A stretch of DNA of 23,035 bases from the NCBI GenBank assembly GCA_020630355.1, contig JAHDBO010000004.1:1-23035 (forward strand). The letters are read 5' to 3'. Source of the DNA: Saprospiraceae bacterium (lineage in GTDB: Bacteria > Bacteroidota > Bacteroidia > Chitinophagales > Saprospiraceae). The position numbers and the translations under genes were made by a program. The notes beneath the pieces were generated by a model, which had not been told where the DNA came from, made no database searches, and was given only the letters and a program-made list of their open reading frames with translations. Shown piece after piece: positions 1 to 7,901 of the stretch (its first letter is position 1; every line of letters starts with the position of its first letter).

Positions 1-146
1 AGCCTAATGTTTTTACCAAAATCGAAAATAGAATAATGTCTATTAGTCTTTGGATATTAGATTATAAATCATCATTTGATTGTTTTCCGATTGTATTAGA
101 ACCAGACATAAAAGCATCTAATATCAAGTTGAAGCTGACTAGATAA
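1..146 (+). CDS. possible C-terminal fragment of an unidentified protein, 5' end outside window
   Basis: The plus-strand frame with codons starting at position 3 is open from the window edge to a TAA at 144-146, about 47 codons; the other two plus frames stop within the first 36 bases. The translation ends in ...SFDCFPIVLEPDIKASNIKL plus a basic tail and reads like ordinary protein, with mixed polar and hydrophobic residues rather than homopolymer AT-rich translation. I do not recognise a family. The gene would converge on glmS, with the hairpins at 164-179 and 230-257 between them. An open frame this short can occur by chance in AT-rich DNA, so the call is tentative. Confidence 0.42.
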   Translation, partial: PNVFTKIENRIMSISLWILDYKSSFDCFPIVLEPDIKASNIKLKLTR

Positions 147-163
147 GAATATTGAACAAAAAA

Positions 164-179
164 GCGGTTTTATTGCCGC
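164..179 (-). terminator. weak hairpin with U-tract, second possible glmS terminator
   Basis: Read on the minus strand this is GCGG, an 8-base loop and CCGC followed directly by six T. The 4-bp stem is short, but the T run sits where an intrinsic terminator needs it, downstream of glmS and of the stronger hairpin at 230-257. Confidence 0.3.
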
Positions 180-229
180 AATTCAAAATTATACTCCGTA
201 TTACTTTGAAGCTTCTATAAAATGGATTA

Positions 230-257
230 GCAACAAGGATTTCCAATTCCTTGTTGC
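230..257 (-). terminator. hairpin downstream of glmS
   Basis: A perfect 10-bp inverted repeat, GCAACAAGGA and TCCTTGTTGC, with an 8-base loop lies 27 bp past the glmS stop codon. On the minus strand the following bases are T-rich (TAATCCATTTTATAG) but not a clean run, so this may be a weak terminator or a 3'-end stabilising hairpin. No other use is apparent between the two convergent reading frames. Confidence 0.45.
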
Positions 258-284
258 AAACTTTATACAACAATACAGAAAAGG

Positions 285-2126
285 CTATTCTACCGTTACA
301 GATTTGGCCAAATTCCTAGGTTGATCGACATTACATTCCCTCATCACAGCAATGTGATAAGACAATAGCTGTAATGGAATCACGGAAAGCAAAGGTGTTA
401 AAGGTTCTTCTGTATCAGGAATTTCAATGGTATAATCTGCTATATCGCTAATTACCTTATCCCCTTCTGTTACAACAGCGATTACGATACCTTTCCTAGC
501 CTTAACTTCTTGAACATTGCTAACGATTTTTTCGTAAGCACTCTTATTTGTAGCAATCACTACCACAGGCATATTCTCATCTATGAGTGCAATAGGACCG
601 TGTTTCATCTCCGCTGCTGGATATCCCTCTGCATGGATGTAAGAAATCTCTTTTAATTTCAATGCGCCCTCTAAGGCTACGGGGAAACTATAACCTCTTC
701 CCAGATAAAGTGCATTGGGTGAATCCTTGATTTCCTTAGAAATATATTTCACTTGTGGGTCGCACTTCAATACTTCATTGACCTTTGCTGGAATCTGCTC
801 AAATTCATTCAACAACTGTTGGAAGTACGACTCAGAAATCGTCCCTTTTTCCTTAGCGATTGCCAAAGCCATCATCGTCAATAAGGCGACCTGACCAGTG
901 AATGCCTTAGTCGATGCTACCCCTATTTCAGGCCCTGCATGGATATAAGACCCTGCATGAGTAATACGTGCTATCGAAGAGCCCACTACGTTTACAATAC
1001 CATAGATCAAAGCGCCCCTACTCTTAGCCATTTCTAGAGCGGCCAAGGTATCTGCAGTTTCTCCAGATTGGGAAATCGCAATGACAATATCATTTTCATT
1101 GATAACAGGGTTTCTATACCTAAACTCGGACGCATACTCTACTTCGACAGGAATACGTGCTAAATCTTCTATTAAATATTCGCCGATCAAGCCAGAATGC
1201 CAAGAAGTACCACAGGCGACTATAAGGATACGTTCCGCTTTAGTAATCCTATTTTTATATTCATCTATGCCCCCTAGCTTGATCCAACCTTCTTCCGCAT
1301 TCAAACGCCCTCGCATACAATCGGCAATCGTACCAGATTGTTCATATATTTCTTTCAGCATGAAATAATCATAGCCTCCCTTCTCCAATTGTTCGATTTT
1401 AAGTTCTAATTCATGAATGGTAGGAGAAGATATTTCTTCATTAGAAATAGTTCTTATTTTCAATCCCTTATCAAGCGAAATAACAGCAATTTCCTCATCA
1501 TTTAAATACACGACCTGCTTTGTATGCTCAACAATTGGTGTTGCATCAGAAGCTAGGAAATACTCTCCATCACCTATCCCAACAACCAAAGGACTGGCTT
1601 TTCTAGCAGCCACCATTTTGTTAGGTTCTTGGGCATCCATCACAACAATAGCATAAGCACCGACTACTTTACTCAGTGCCACCCGTACAGCTTCTTCTAA
1701 AGCTAAGTCATCTTTAGACTGTATTTCTTCTATCAAATGAACCAACACCTCTGTGTCTGTATCACTTACAAAAACGTGTCCTTCTTTTTGTAGAGCAGCT
1801 TTTATGGGCGCATAATTTTCGATAATCCCATTGTGAATAATCGTAAGTCTGCCATTCCCTGATCGGTGCGGGTGTGCATTCACATCGTTTGGCTCGCCAT
1901 GGGTAGCCCATCTAGTGTGACCTATCCCCATCTTACCACTTAGATTTGCACCGTCTGTGTAATGCTCTAAGTCAGCCACTTTCCCTTTTTTCTTATAGAC
2001 ATTTAAAGTCCCGTTCATTAATGCTACTCCTGCACTATCATACCCTCTGTACTCTAGACGCTTCAAGCCTTTTACAATAATAGGATAAGCTTCTTGCTTG
2101 CCAATGTAACCTACAATTCCACACAT
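285..2126 (-). CDS. glmS: glutamine--fructose-6-phosphate aminotransferase (isomerizing)
   Basis: Cytosolic enzyme making glucosamine-6-phosphate from fructose-6-phosphate and glutamine, the entry step to UDP-GlcNAc, peptidoglycan and lipopolysaccharide. The 613-residue length is normal for the family. The N-terminus MCGIVGYIG supplies Cys2, the N-terminal nucleophile of the class II amidotransferase domain after Met removal, and also fixes the start. GHTRWATHG and NAHPH near residues 70-87 and HNGIIENY near 100 are glutaminase motifs. Two SIS sugar-isomerase domains follow, roughly 285-425 and 460-600, with SQSGETADT and the conserved C-terminal end LAKSVTVE. It is the last gene of the minus-strand series after the DUF4270 gene, 116 bp away. 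No glmS ribozyme or Shine-Dalgarno sequence is seen upstream. The enzyme looks complete. Confidence 0.97.
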   Translation of the reverse strand: MCGIVGYIGKQEAYPIIVKGLKRLEYRGYDSAGVALMNGTLNVYKKKGKVADLEHYTDGANLSGKMGIGHTRWATHGEPNDVNAHPHRSGNGRLTIIHNGIIENYAPIKAALQKEGHVFVSDTDTEVLVHLIEEIQSKDDLALEEAVRVALSKVVGAYAIVVMDAQEPNKMVAARKASPLVVGIGDGEYFLASDATPIVEHTKQVVYLNDEEIAVISLDKGLKIRTISNEEISSPTIHELELKIEQLEKGGYDYFMLKEIYEQSGTIADCMRGRLNAEEGWIKLGGIDEYKNRITKAERILIVACGTSWHSGLIGEYLIEDLARIPVEVEYASEFRYRNPVINENDIVIAISQSGETADTLAALEMAKSRGALIYGIVNVVGSSIARITHAGSYIHAGPEIGVASTKAFTGQVALLTMMALAIAKEKGTISESYFQQLLNEFEQIPAKVNEVLKCDPQVKYISKEIKDSPNALYLGRGYSFPVALEGALKLKEISYIHAEGYPAAEMKHGPIALIDENMPVVVIATNKSAYEKIVSNVQEVKARKGIVIAVVTEGDKVISDIADYTIEIPDTEEPLTPLLSVIPLQLLSYHIAVMRECNVDQPRNLAKSVTVE

Positions 2127-2242
2127 AATTAATCTTGTTTGTTTGGCTAATAAAACAGGAATAACATTGAAGAAAACATGCTATTCTCTTAGCAATTTAG
2201 GAATAAAAATCCATAATTTCAGAACGCTTTTCATTCTCCTTA

Positions 2243-3637
2243 CTATGGTTCGGTGTATGTTAGCGTCAATTTCATTGGATATGTCGGATGATTAGCACCA
2301 TAAAGCACAATCCGTGATGGTGTTTTCTCATGTCCAAAAATTTCTATAAAAAGTTCATTGTCCCCAGTACCTAACCCGTTTTTCACAAAATCTTGGATCA
2401 CACTCGTTATATTCATTGAAATCTTATCTAAAACCATTCCATCTTCTGTAACCTCCACTACTGTGCCTCCAAAGAAGCCAACACTTCCGCCTCCAATAGA
2501 GATACCAAATTCTTGAGTAACATTGCGCTCCCCGTCTTCCCCTGATATAAAGGCTCCTAGACGACCACTAATCGGGTAAGTCAAAGTGTCCAAGCCTGCG
2601 GGATATGCCACCGTTATTTCTAAGACAGCCTGATTAACACCCACTAATCCTAACTGATCAACAGTTGGAAACTTTATAACCGCTTCGGTCCCAGCCAAGC
2701 CTTGTAGGGGAAGGAGTGTATCTCCCGCTACTTTTGGATTATCTAGGATAGCCCCAGCTAAAGACCCCGTATAATCGTTTTGGTAATGGGATGTTTTAGC
2801 TTGAAACGAGCCTGCACTATATGATTGGGTTCGTCCCAGCGTATCTCTAACGTAAGTTACGTTCAATCTGGAAGTATTCATATCGAAACCAATGTAGGAT
2901 TTGGAAGGGCTAGTAACCGCAACCTTCAGGCCTTTAAACATTGAAATAAATGCTTCCGTATTTTGATAAGTGGAATCGTTGATTAATGATTGATCGAGCA
3001 GCTCCATGGCAAATGAATTATCCAGCTTGATTTTCAACCTAGGAGTATCTCGAATATAAACTAGACTGTCACTGCCGTTAACATCCTCTGTTGTATCTAC
3101 TCTTATCACTTCACCTTCTGTGGGAGAAGGCAATAGATTGTATACTCCCCCTAAAGGAATAGGATCAACCTCAAACCCTTGGTTGCTATACAATCGCTCT
3201 TCTGCGTTAATATCTTCAACAACCCTAAAGACCTCTACATCAAATGGTTCTGTAATATCACCATAAGTCAATGTATTGTCATAAACCAAGTCAAGCTCGA
3301 TAGAGTCAAATGTTATATTTGTAAAAGTGGCACTATCTAGTAAACTAGCATTAAATGGAGCAAACTGAAAATATAGACTTGCTTCCACGTTACCGTAAAT
3401 TTCATCAGATACATTACCGATTAAAAAACGATTGGATTGGCTCGCGATTATAGGAGTGAAAGTCTCCACTGAATCCACTTTGAGCAACTCCGATTGAATA
3501 GATAATGTATCTGTTGTTTTAATATTAGAAATATCATCTTGAACTAGATCATCACCTATTACCGTAGGGTCATTACACGCACCTGTAATGAAAACCAGTA
3601 GCAAGGACATATAAAATGCCCAGATGGTTTGCTTCAT
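2243..3637 (-). CDS. DUF4270 family lipoprotein
   Basis: A 464-residue exported lipoprotein of unknown function. The N-terminus has a basic residue, a hydrophobic stretch (residues 5-19) and Cys21 in the context ITGAC, a slightly degenerate lipobox; it is followed by NDPTVIGDDLVQDD, the opening typical of DUF4270 proteins. The rest is rich in Thr, Ser, Asp and beta-prone segments with no transmembrane helix, consistent with a periplasmic or surface-anchored beta-rich protein. DUF4270 is largely confined to Bacteroidota and recurs next to a short glycogen-synthase-like gene and glmS, as here: the glgA-like gene ends 46 bp upstream. That conserved placement suggests an envelope role tied to amino-sugar or glycan metabolism, but this is inference. 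Family assignment is from pattern recognition. Confidence 0.85.
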   Translation of the reverse strand: MKQTIWAFYMSLLLVFITGACNDPTVIGDDLVQDDISNIKTTDTLSIQSELLKVDSVETFTPIIASQSNRFLIGNVSDEIYGNVEASLYFQFAPFNASLLDSATFTNITFDSIELDLVYDNTLTYGDITEPFDVEVFRVVEDINAEERLYSNQGFEVDPIPLGGVYNLLPSPTEGEVIRVDTTEDVNGSDSLVYIRDTPRLKIKLDNSFAMELLDQSLINDSTYQNTEAFISMFKGLKVAVTSPSKSYIGFDMNTSRLNVTYVRDTLGRTQSYSAGSFQAKTSHYQNDYTGSLAGAILDNPKVAGDTLLPLQGLAGTEAVIKFPTVDQLGLVGVNQAVLEITVAYPAGLDTLTYPISGRLGAFISGEDGERNVTQEFGISIGGGSVGFFGGTVVEVTEDGMVLDKISMNITSVIQDFVKNGLGTGDNELFIEIFGHEKTPSRIVLYGANHPTYPMKLTLTYTEP

Positions 3638-3683
3638 AATTGCCTTGTTTCTTTAGAGTAAAATGGCTAATGTATATGGAATT

Positions 3684-4511
3684 TTATTCTTCTTCTACTT
3701 CCTCTTTTAGGAATGCTTTGTAAAACTCCAAGTAAGCATCAATGTAAGTATCTTCTCCTTGATATTCCAAGAAAGGTTTCTCCATTGATTTCAATGATTC
3801 CAAAACGTCTTCATCAATATTTTCGCTGCCTTGAATTACTGCGTCAGAATAAGAATGTGCTCCTTTATGCAGTGTAAATCCATTGTCGTTTTGATAAGCC
3901 GTCAAGTCTGATTCAGAAAGATTGTTGATAGACGCTTTTTCTGAAAAGTCAGAGGGGAAATTTTCCGTTAATGCACCTTCATAATGAGAATAGATCACTT
4001 TAGAATCTCTGAACAAAGGATCATCCTTATAAGCCGTTTTAAGATACAACGGCACTAAACTTGTCATCCAACCGTGACAATGCACAATATCGGGAGACCA
4101 ACCGAACTTGCGAACCGTTTCGATGACGCCTTTACAGAAGAAAATCATTCTTTCAGCATTGTCTTCAAATGCTTCTCCTTTATCATTCTCAAAAACAGAT
4201 TTCCTTTTAAAGAAATCCTCGTTATCTAAGAAATAAACTTGCATCCTTGCCCCTGGCAAAGAAGCCACTTTTATAATTAATGGATAGTCATCATCATCCA
4301 CAATAATATTCATTCCTGATAAGCGCACTACTTCGTGCAGACGATGCCTTCTTTCATTGATTATACCGTAACGTGGCATCAAAATCCTTATTTCCATCCC
4401 CTTCGTCTGGGTCTTTTGGGGGAGCGTTCTTGCTATTTTTGCAATTTCAGACAATGCCGTGTAAGGCTCCATTTCTTGTGTAACGAACAACACCCGCTTT
4501 TTCTCACTCAT
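3684..4511 (-). CDS. half-length glycogen/starch synthase-like protein (GT5 N-terminal domain only)
   Basis: 275 residues resembling the N-terminal Rossmann half of GT5 glycogen synthases: KKRVLFVTQEMEPY at the start, MEIRILMPRYGII near 39-51 and DIVHCHGWMTSLVPLYLKT near residue 150. Two things argue against an ordinary synthase. The ADP-glucose-binding KxGGL loop expected after the first strand is replaced by TALSEIAKIARTLPQ, and the whole C-terminal GT-B domain of a normal enzyme of about 480 residues is absent. The protein ends in an acidic tail (EEVEEE) with a clean stop, so it does not look like a recent truncation. Bacteroidota commonly carry this short form beside DUF4270 and panC. A regulatory or binding role seems more likely than glucan synthesis, but the function is unknown. 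It heads the minus-strand unit and is divergent from panC. Confidence 0.8.
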   Translation of the reverse strand: MSEKKRVLFVTQEMEPYTALSEIAKIARTLPQKTQTKGMEIRILMPRYGIINERRHRLHEVVRLSGMNIIVDDDDYPLIIKVASLPGARMQVYFLDNEDFFKRKSVFENDKGEAFEDNAERMIFFCKGVIETVRKFGWSPDIVHCHGWMTSLVPLYLKTAYKDDPLFRDSKVIYSHYEGALTENFPSDFSEKASINNLSESDLTAYQNDNGFTLHKGAHSYSDAVIQGSENIDEDVLESLKSMEKPFLEYQGEDTYIDAYLEFYKAFLKEEVEEE

Positions 4512-4662
4512 ATACCTTCTTTTAGATTTAGACGCTAATATTCTATGTTGTGAAGCATCTTTTTAAAAAGTTTAGTAAGCTGTCAACAAAGATTGAATAC
4601 TCTTTATTAACATGTCACTTATTTTTTTAGTAAAAAAAGACACCTTTGCTTTTTTGAGTTTG

Positions 4663-4670
4663 CAAAATTA
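4663..4670 (-). promoter_or_regulatory. candidate -7 element for the glgA-like gene
   Basis: The minus strand reads TAATTTTG, a full match to the Bacteroidota -7 consensus TAnnTTTG, in the 214-bp divergent region between panC and the glgA-like gene. No TTTG or TTG lies at the usual distance upstream, and the implied leader is about 145 nt, so support is limited. Confidence 0.3.
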
Positions 4671-4725
4671 CGAAAAAAAACCGACTTTTCACATTTGTCC
4701 TCTACCTGTCAACGAAAACACAACT

Positions 4726-5571
4726 ATGCTTCTTTTCAAAAAGGTTGAACTACTTCAAAAACACATCACTTGGCTAAAAACCAAAGGGCTAACGATTGGT
4801 TTCACCCCGACCATGGGCGCTTTGCACTCGGGACATGCCTCCCTTATTCAACAATCAAAGTCGGAATGTAATATTTCTGTTTGCAGTATTTTCGTCAACC
4901 CCACTCAATTCAATGAGGCTTCCGACCTAGAAAAGTATCCTCGTACAATCGCCAAGGATATTGATCTATTGGCTTCCGTCAAAAACGACATCCTATTCTT
5001 GCCTGAAGTAAAAGAAGTTTATCCACCAAACTTAGAAGAAATCCAGATACAACTTGGACATCTCGACAAAGTAATGGAAGGAGAGCACCGCCCTGGGCAT
5101 TTCCAGGGTGTTGTACAAGTTGTACACCGCTTGTTAGATATTGTACAACCGCACTACTTGTACATGGGGCAGAAAGATTTTCAACAATTCACTATCATAC
5201 AACAAATGATAGAACAAACAGCCCTCAACACCATACTAAGGGTCTGTCCAATAAAAAGAGAAGCAGACGGTCTAGCCATGAGCTCCAGAAATGTCCGCTT
5301 ACTGCCTGAGCATCGAAAACTGGCTGTAGCACTCTCTCAATGTTTGGCGAAAGCCAAAGAAGATTATCTGCACAAGACCATAGAAGCAATAGAACAACAA
5401 GCCATCACAACCTTGAGCAATATACCAGATTTCAAACCTGAATATTTCGACATTGTTGACACCAAAACACTCCTTCCTATCAAAGATAAATCTAAAGCGA
5501 ACGGCGCTGTCGCTTGTACGGCTGTTTTTGCGGGGGAAGTTCGACTGATCGACAATATGATATTATCATAA
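4726..5571 (+). CDS. panC: pantothenate synthetase (pantoate--beta-alanine ligase)
   Basis: Joins pantoate and beta-alanine with ATP to make pantothenate, the precursor of coenzyme A. The 281 residues match the family's usual length of about 280. Diagnostic motifs are PTMGALHSGH (28-37), VNPTQF, GEHRPGHFQG, the GQKDFQQ block and READGLAMSSRN, which carries the KMSKS-like signature of the cytidylyltransferase-fold ligases. The same frame is open 38 codons further upstream, but those codons give no family similarity, and the ATG at 4726 yields the expected N-terminus just ahead of the first motif. The gene is divergent from the glgA-like gene. Its stop codon TAA (5569-5571) lies inside the end of the convergent reductase gene, a 6-bp overlap with no terminator between. 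No panB or panD is in the window. Confidence 0.95.
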   Translation: MLLFKKVELLQKHITWLKTKGLTIGFTPTMGALHSGHASLIQQSKSECNISVCSIFVNPTQFNEASDLEKYPRTIAKDIDLLASVKNDILFLPEVKEVYPPNLEEIQIQLGHLDKVMEGEHRPGHFQGVVQVVHRLLDIVQPHYLYMGQKDFQQFTIIQQMIEQTALNTILRVCPIKREADGLAMSSRNVRLLPEHRKLAVALSQCLAKAKEDYLHKTIEAIEQQAITTLSNIPDFKPEYFDIVDTKTLLPIKDKSKANGAVACTAVFAGEVRLIDNMILS

Positions 5572-6438
5572 TCCCTGCCTAATCCGTTGCAATGCCTCTT
5601 CTAAACCCCTTGGAACATAACCTACGCTCCGCATTTTTTGGTTATTCATAGAAACATCTCTTGGTCTTGCAGCTGCCATTTTCACCGCTTCTTGCTGTAC
5701 GGGCCTCACTAAAGCCCCTGAATAGCCTAACACTGAAGCTGCCTTCAGGGCAAAATCGTATCTCGACATTCTTTCATTGCCCCCTAAATGCCAAACCCCA
5801 TTCAGTTCTTTTTCTATAATCAAAAACAAGCCACTCCAAACATCTTCTACAAATGCTGCCGTCCTGTATTCATCCGTAAAGGCTTTTATACATTCCCCCT
5901 TTCCCCAAGCAGCTATCCATGACTTCAAGAAGTTATCGTTTAGCATCGGTAAGCCATACATCAAAGGCAGGCGAACCACTGTATTCAAGGAACTTCTATT
6001 CAACACCAATCGTTCCGCCACCGCCTTATGTCGGCCATATACCATCAATGGGTTTGTCGGCGCAGTTTCATCATAAAAAGCATTTTCACCATCGAAAACG
6101 AGGTCGGTCGATGCAAAAATGAGTGGGATATCCAGACTGCATGCCAACTTCGCCAGACAGTCACTTGCCTCTACATTCAAGGCGTACGACAAATCAGGTT
6201 TCAGCTCGCAAGTGTTCGGACTAGATAAGGCGCCTAAATGAAGAATAAAGTCAGGCCGAATAGTGGCTAATTTCCGCTCAACTTCTCGCCCATCCAGCAA
6301 ATTGCAAGGCCAGGTTTTTCCTACAAAAAATGTATTCGCATTAGAATAATGCCAACCAATTAACTCCAAACCTTTAGGGACGCTCCTCAATGACTCCCCT
6401 ACAAATCCAGATGCTCCAGTTACCAGTATTTTTTTCAA
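5566..6438 (-). CDS. RmlD-like NAD(P)-dependent sugar-nucleotide reductase (extended SDR family)
   Basis: A 290-residue Rossmann-fold protein. TGASGFVG (residues 7-14) is the GxxGxxG dinucleotide-binding motif of extended short-chain dehydrogenases. FASTDLVFDGENAFYDET followed by NPLMVYGRHKAVAE holds the catalytic YxxxK, and VVRLPLMYG follows, an arrangement typical of the RmlD group (dTDP-4-dehydrorhamnose reductase-like). RmlD itself makes dTDP-L-rhamnose for surface glycans, but no rmlA, rmlB or rmlC is nearby, so the exact substrate cannot be named. Its last Leu codon, TTA, is the reverse complement of the panC stop codon. It is divergent from recA across 337 bp of AT-rich DNA. The protein appears complete. 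Confidence 0.78.
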   Translation of the reverse strand: MKKILVTGASGFVGESLRSVPKGLELIGWHYSNANTFFVGKTWPCNLLDGREVERKLATIRPDFILHLGALSSPNTCELKPDLSYALNVEASDCLAKLACSLDIPLIFASTDLVFDGENAFYDETAPTNPLMVYGRHKAVAERLVLNRSSLNTVVRLPLMYGLPMLNDNFLKSWIAAWGKGECIKAFTDEYRTAAFVEDVWSGLFLIIEKELNGVWHLGGNERMSRYDFALKAASVLGYSGALVRPVQQEAVKMAAARPRDVSMNNQKMRSVGYVPRGLEEALQRIRQGL

Positions 6439-6601
6439 AATTGTGTTTTTTAAAAAACTCAGAAAACAACAAAAAACACGTCTGATTTTCGCATTTTATG
6501 ATCTTATTTTCAAAATAAATTAGATGTCTTTTATGGAAATCCTCCAATTTAACGCTCTTTATAAATAGACCATCAACAAATCCAATAAAAAGTGCTTCGA
6601 C

Positions 6602-6628
6602 ACAATGTACTAATATACAGCACATTGT
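6602..6628. promoter_or_regulatory. imperfect 27-bp palindrome, candidate operator
   Basis: The arms ACAATGTACT and AGCACATTGT are inverted with 9 of 10 positions matching and a 7-base spacer. The site lies between the divergent reductase and recA genes, about 40 bp upstream of the proposed recA -33 element. The symmetry fits a dimeric DNA-binding protein; the identity is unknown. A transcribed hairpin is an alternative, but no T-run follows. Confidence 0.4.
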
Positions 6629-6637
6629 ATTATTTTA

Positions 6638-6717
6638 AAACATTTAATTCGTTTTTTGTTTTAAAAAATTGATTTTTAAAAACATTTTATTTATTTTTGT
6701 AAACATTAGAAAACATT
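6638..6717 (+). repeat. four AAACATT repeats at helical spacing upstream of recA
   Basis: AAACATT begins at 6638, 6680, 6701 and 6711, giving intervals of 42, 21 and 10 bp, close to multiples of one DNA turn (10.5 bp). The last two are near-perfect tandem copies (AAACATTAGA, AAACATTTAGA). They straddle the proposed recA promoter. This could be a phased protein-binding site or chance in AT-rich DNA. Confidence 0.35.
6668..6699 (+). promoter_or_regulatory. probable recA promoter, Bacteroidota type
   Basis: ATTG at 6668-6671, a 20-base spacer and TATTTTTG at 6692-6699 fit the Bacteroidota housekeeping consensus TTTG-N19-21-TAnnTTTG. Transcription would start near 6706, giving a leader of about 70 nt. 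The surrounding sequence is very AT-rich, so chance matches are possible. Confidence 0.5.
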
Positions 6718-6775
6718 TAGAATATACTTTATATTCATTTTCTGATAATTTTTCCACTTCAATTTTTTCAAAAAA

Positions 6776-7831
6776 ATGGCAAAATCAGCATCTGACAAAG
6801 AAAGAGAAAACAAACTCAAGAGTCTTTCCATGGCAATGGAACGATTGGAAAAAACCTATGGGAAGGGCATCGTCATGCGGCTTGGCGACAAGAAAACAAT
6901 GGATGTAGAGGCGATTTCTACTGGTTCTCTAGGTTTGGACATTGCGCTTGGTGTAGGCGGCTTTGCAAAGGGAAGGGTTGTCGAAATTTATGGCCCTGAA
7001 TCTTCTGGTAAAACGACACTAGCAATACATGCAATTGCTGAAGCTCAAAAAAGTGGCGGTATTGCTGCCTTTATCGATGCTGAGCACGCATTTGACAAGG
7101 CTTATGCCGAAGCACTTGGAGTTGATACAGATAGTTTGTTGATTTCGCAGCCAGACAATGGCGAGCAAGCATTGGAAATCACCGAAAATTTGATACGTTC
7201 GGATGCTATTGATATTATCGTGATTGATTCTGTTGCAGCCTTGGTACCTCGGAGTGAGATTGAGGGTGAAATGGGAGATTCTAAAATGGGGCTACAAGCT
7301 CGATTGATGTCACAGGCTTTACGAAAGCTAACAGGAACGATAGGCAGAACGGGCTGCTGTTGTATTTTCATCAACCAATTGAGAGAAAAAATCGGTGTGA
7401 TGTTTGGCAATCCAGAGACAACAACGGGTGGAAACGCCTTGAAGTTCTATGCTTCCCAGCGTTTGGATATTCGTCGCTCAGGTGCAGCTATCAAGGATAA
7501 AGAAGGGAATTTTGTGGGGAACCACGTCAAAGTAAAGGTTGTTAAAAACAAAGTAGCCCCTCCTTTCCGAGTTGCAGAATTTGACATTATGTATGGTGAG
7601 GGAATCTCTAAAACGGGGGAAATCGTGGACATTGGTGTGCAGTATGATGTCATTGGGAAAAGTGGTGCTTGGTATAGCTATGGAGGGGCGAAAATTGCTC
7701 AGGGCCGTGAATCTGCTAAGCAGTTTTTTGCGGATAATCCTGAAGTCGCTCTAGAAGTAGAGGCAAAAATCAAAGCAGTAATCAATGGTACAGAAGTAAA
7801 AGACACTCCTCCTGTAAAAGAAGAAGCATAG
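6776..7831 (+). CDS. recA: recombinase RecA
   Basis: DNA-dependent ATPase that forms filaments on single-stranded DNA, drives strand exchange and stimulates LexA-type self-cleavage. The 351-residue length is normal. Visible elements are the N-terminal helix and start of the core (MERLEKTYGKGIVMRLGD), Walker A GPESSGKT (73-80), Walker B IIVIDSVAALVP, the L1 loop around EGEMGDSKMGLQARLMSQAL, and the L2 region FINQLREKIGVMFGNPETTTGGNALKF split by its conserved Gly residues. The C-terminus is acidic (VKEEA), as in most RecA proteins. No recX, lexA or other SOS gene is adjacent. The 337-bp upstream region contains a candidate promoter, a palindrome and phased repeats. A bidirectional terminator follows the gene. 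Confidence 0.98.
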   Translation: MAKSASDKERENKLKSLSMAMERLEKTYGKGIVMRLGDKKTMDVEAISTGSLGLDIALGVGGFAKGRVVEIYGPESSGKTTLAIHAIAEAQKSGGIAAFIDAEHAFDKAYAEALGVDTDSLLISQPDNGEQALEITENLIRSDAIDIIVIDSVAALVPRSEIEGEMGDSKMGLQARLMSQALRKLTGTIGRTGCCCIFINQLREKIGVMFGNPETTTGGNALKFYASQRLDIRRSGAAIKDKEGNFVGNHVKVKVVKNKVAPPFRVAEFDIMYGEGISKTGEIVDIGVQYDVIGKSGAWYSYGGAKIAQGRESAKQFFADNPEVALEVEAKIKAVINGTEVKDTPPVKEEA

Positions 7832-7867
7832 GCTTCTAAACAAAAGTTAATGAAAATATTTCGGTAG

Positions 7868-7901
7868 AAAAACCGCTCAACTTACAAGTTGGGCGGTTTT
7901 T
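7868..7901. terminator. bidirectional intrinsic terminator between recA and cmk
   Basis: The arms AAAAACCGCTCAACTT and AAGTTGGGCGGTTTTT pair along their length with one G-U wobble around a very small loop. The outer A/T bases provide a U-tract in either direction, so the hairpin can end recA transcripts (plus) and cmk transcripts (minus). Most of it lies inside the cmk reading frame. Confidence 0.85.

Noticed and set aside
2127..2242. Possible glmS ribozyme or riboswitch upstream of glmS
   Set aside because: The 116-bp gap is AT-rich without the conserved pseudoknot core, and glmS ribozymes are mainly found in Bacillota.
4612..4725. 38-codon in-frame extension of panC
   Set aside because: The extension has no family similarity and the ATG at 4726 gives the normal PanC length and N-terminus.
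6374..6625. 83-codon minus-strand frame upstream of and overlapping the reductase gene
   Set aside because: Different frame from the well-supported reductase, Phe/Lys/Cys-rich as expected from AT-rich noncoding DNA, and it includes the palindromic candidate operator at its start.
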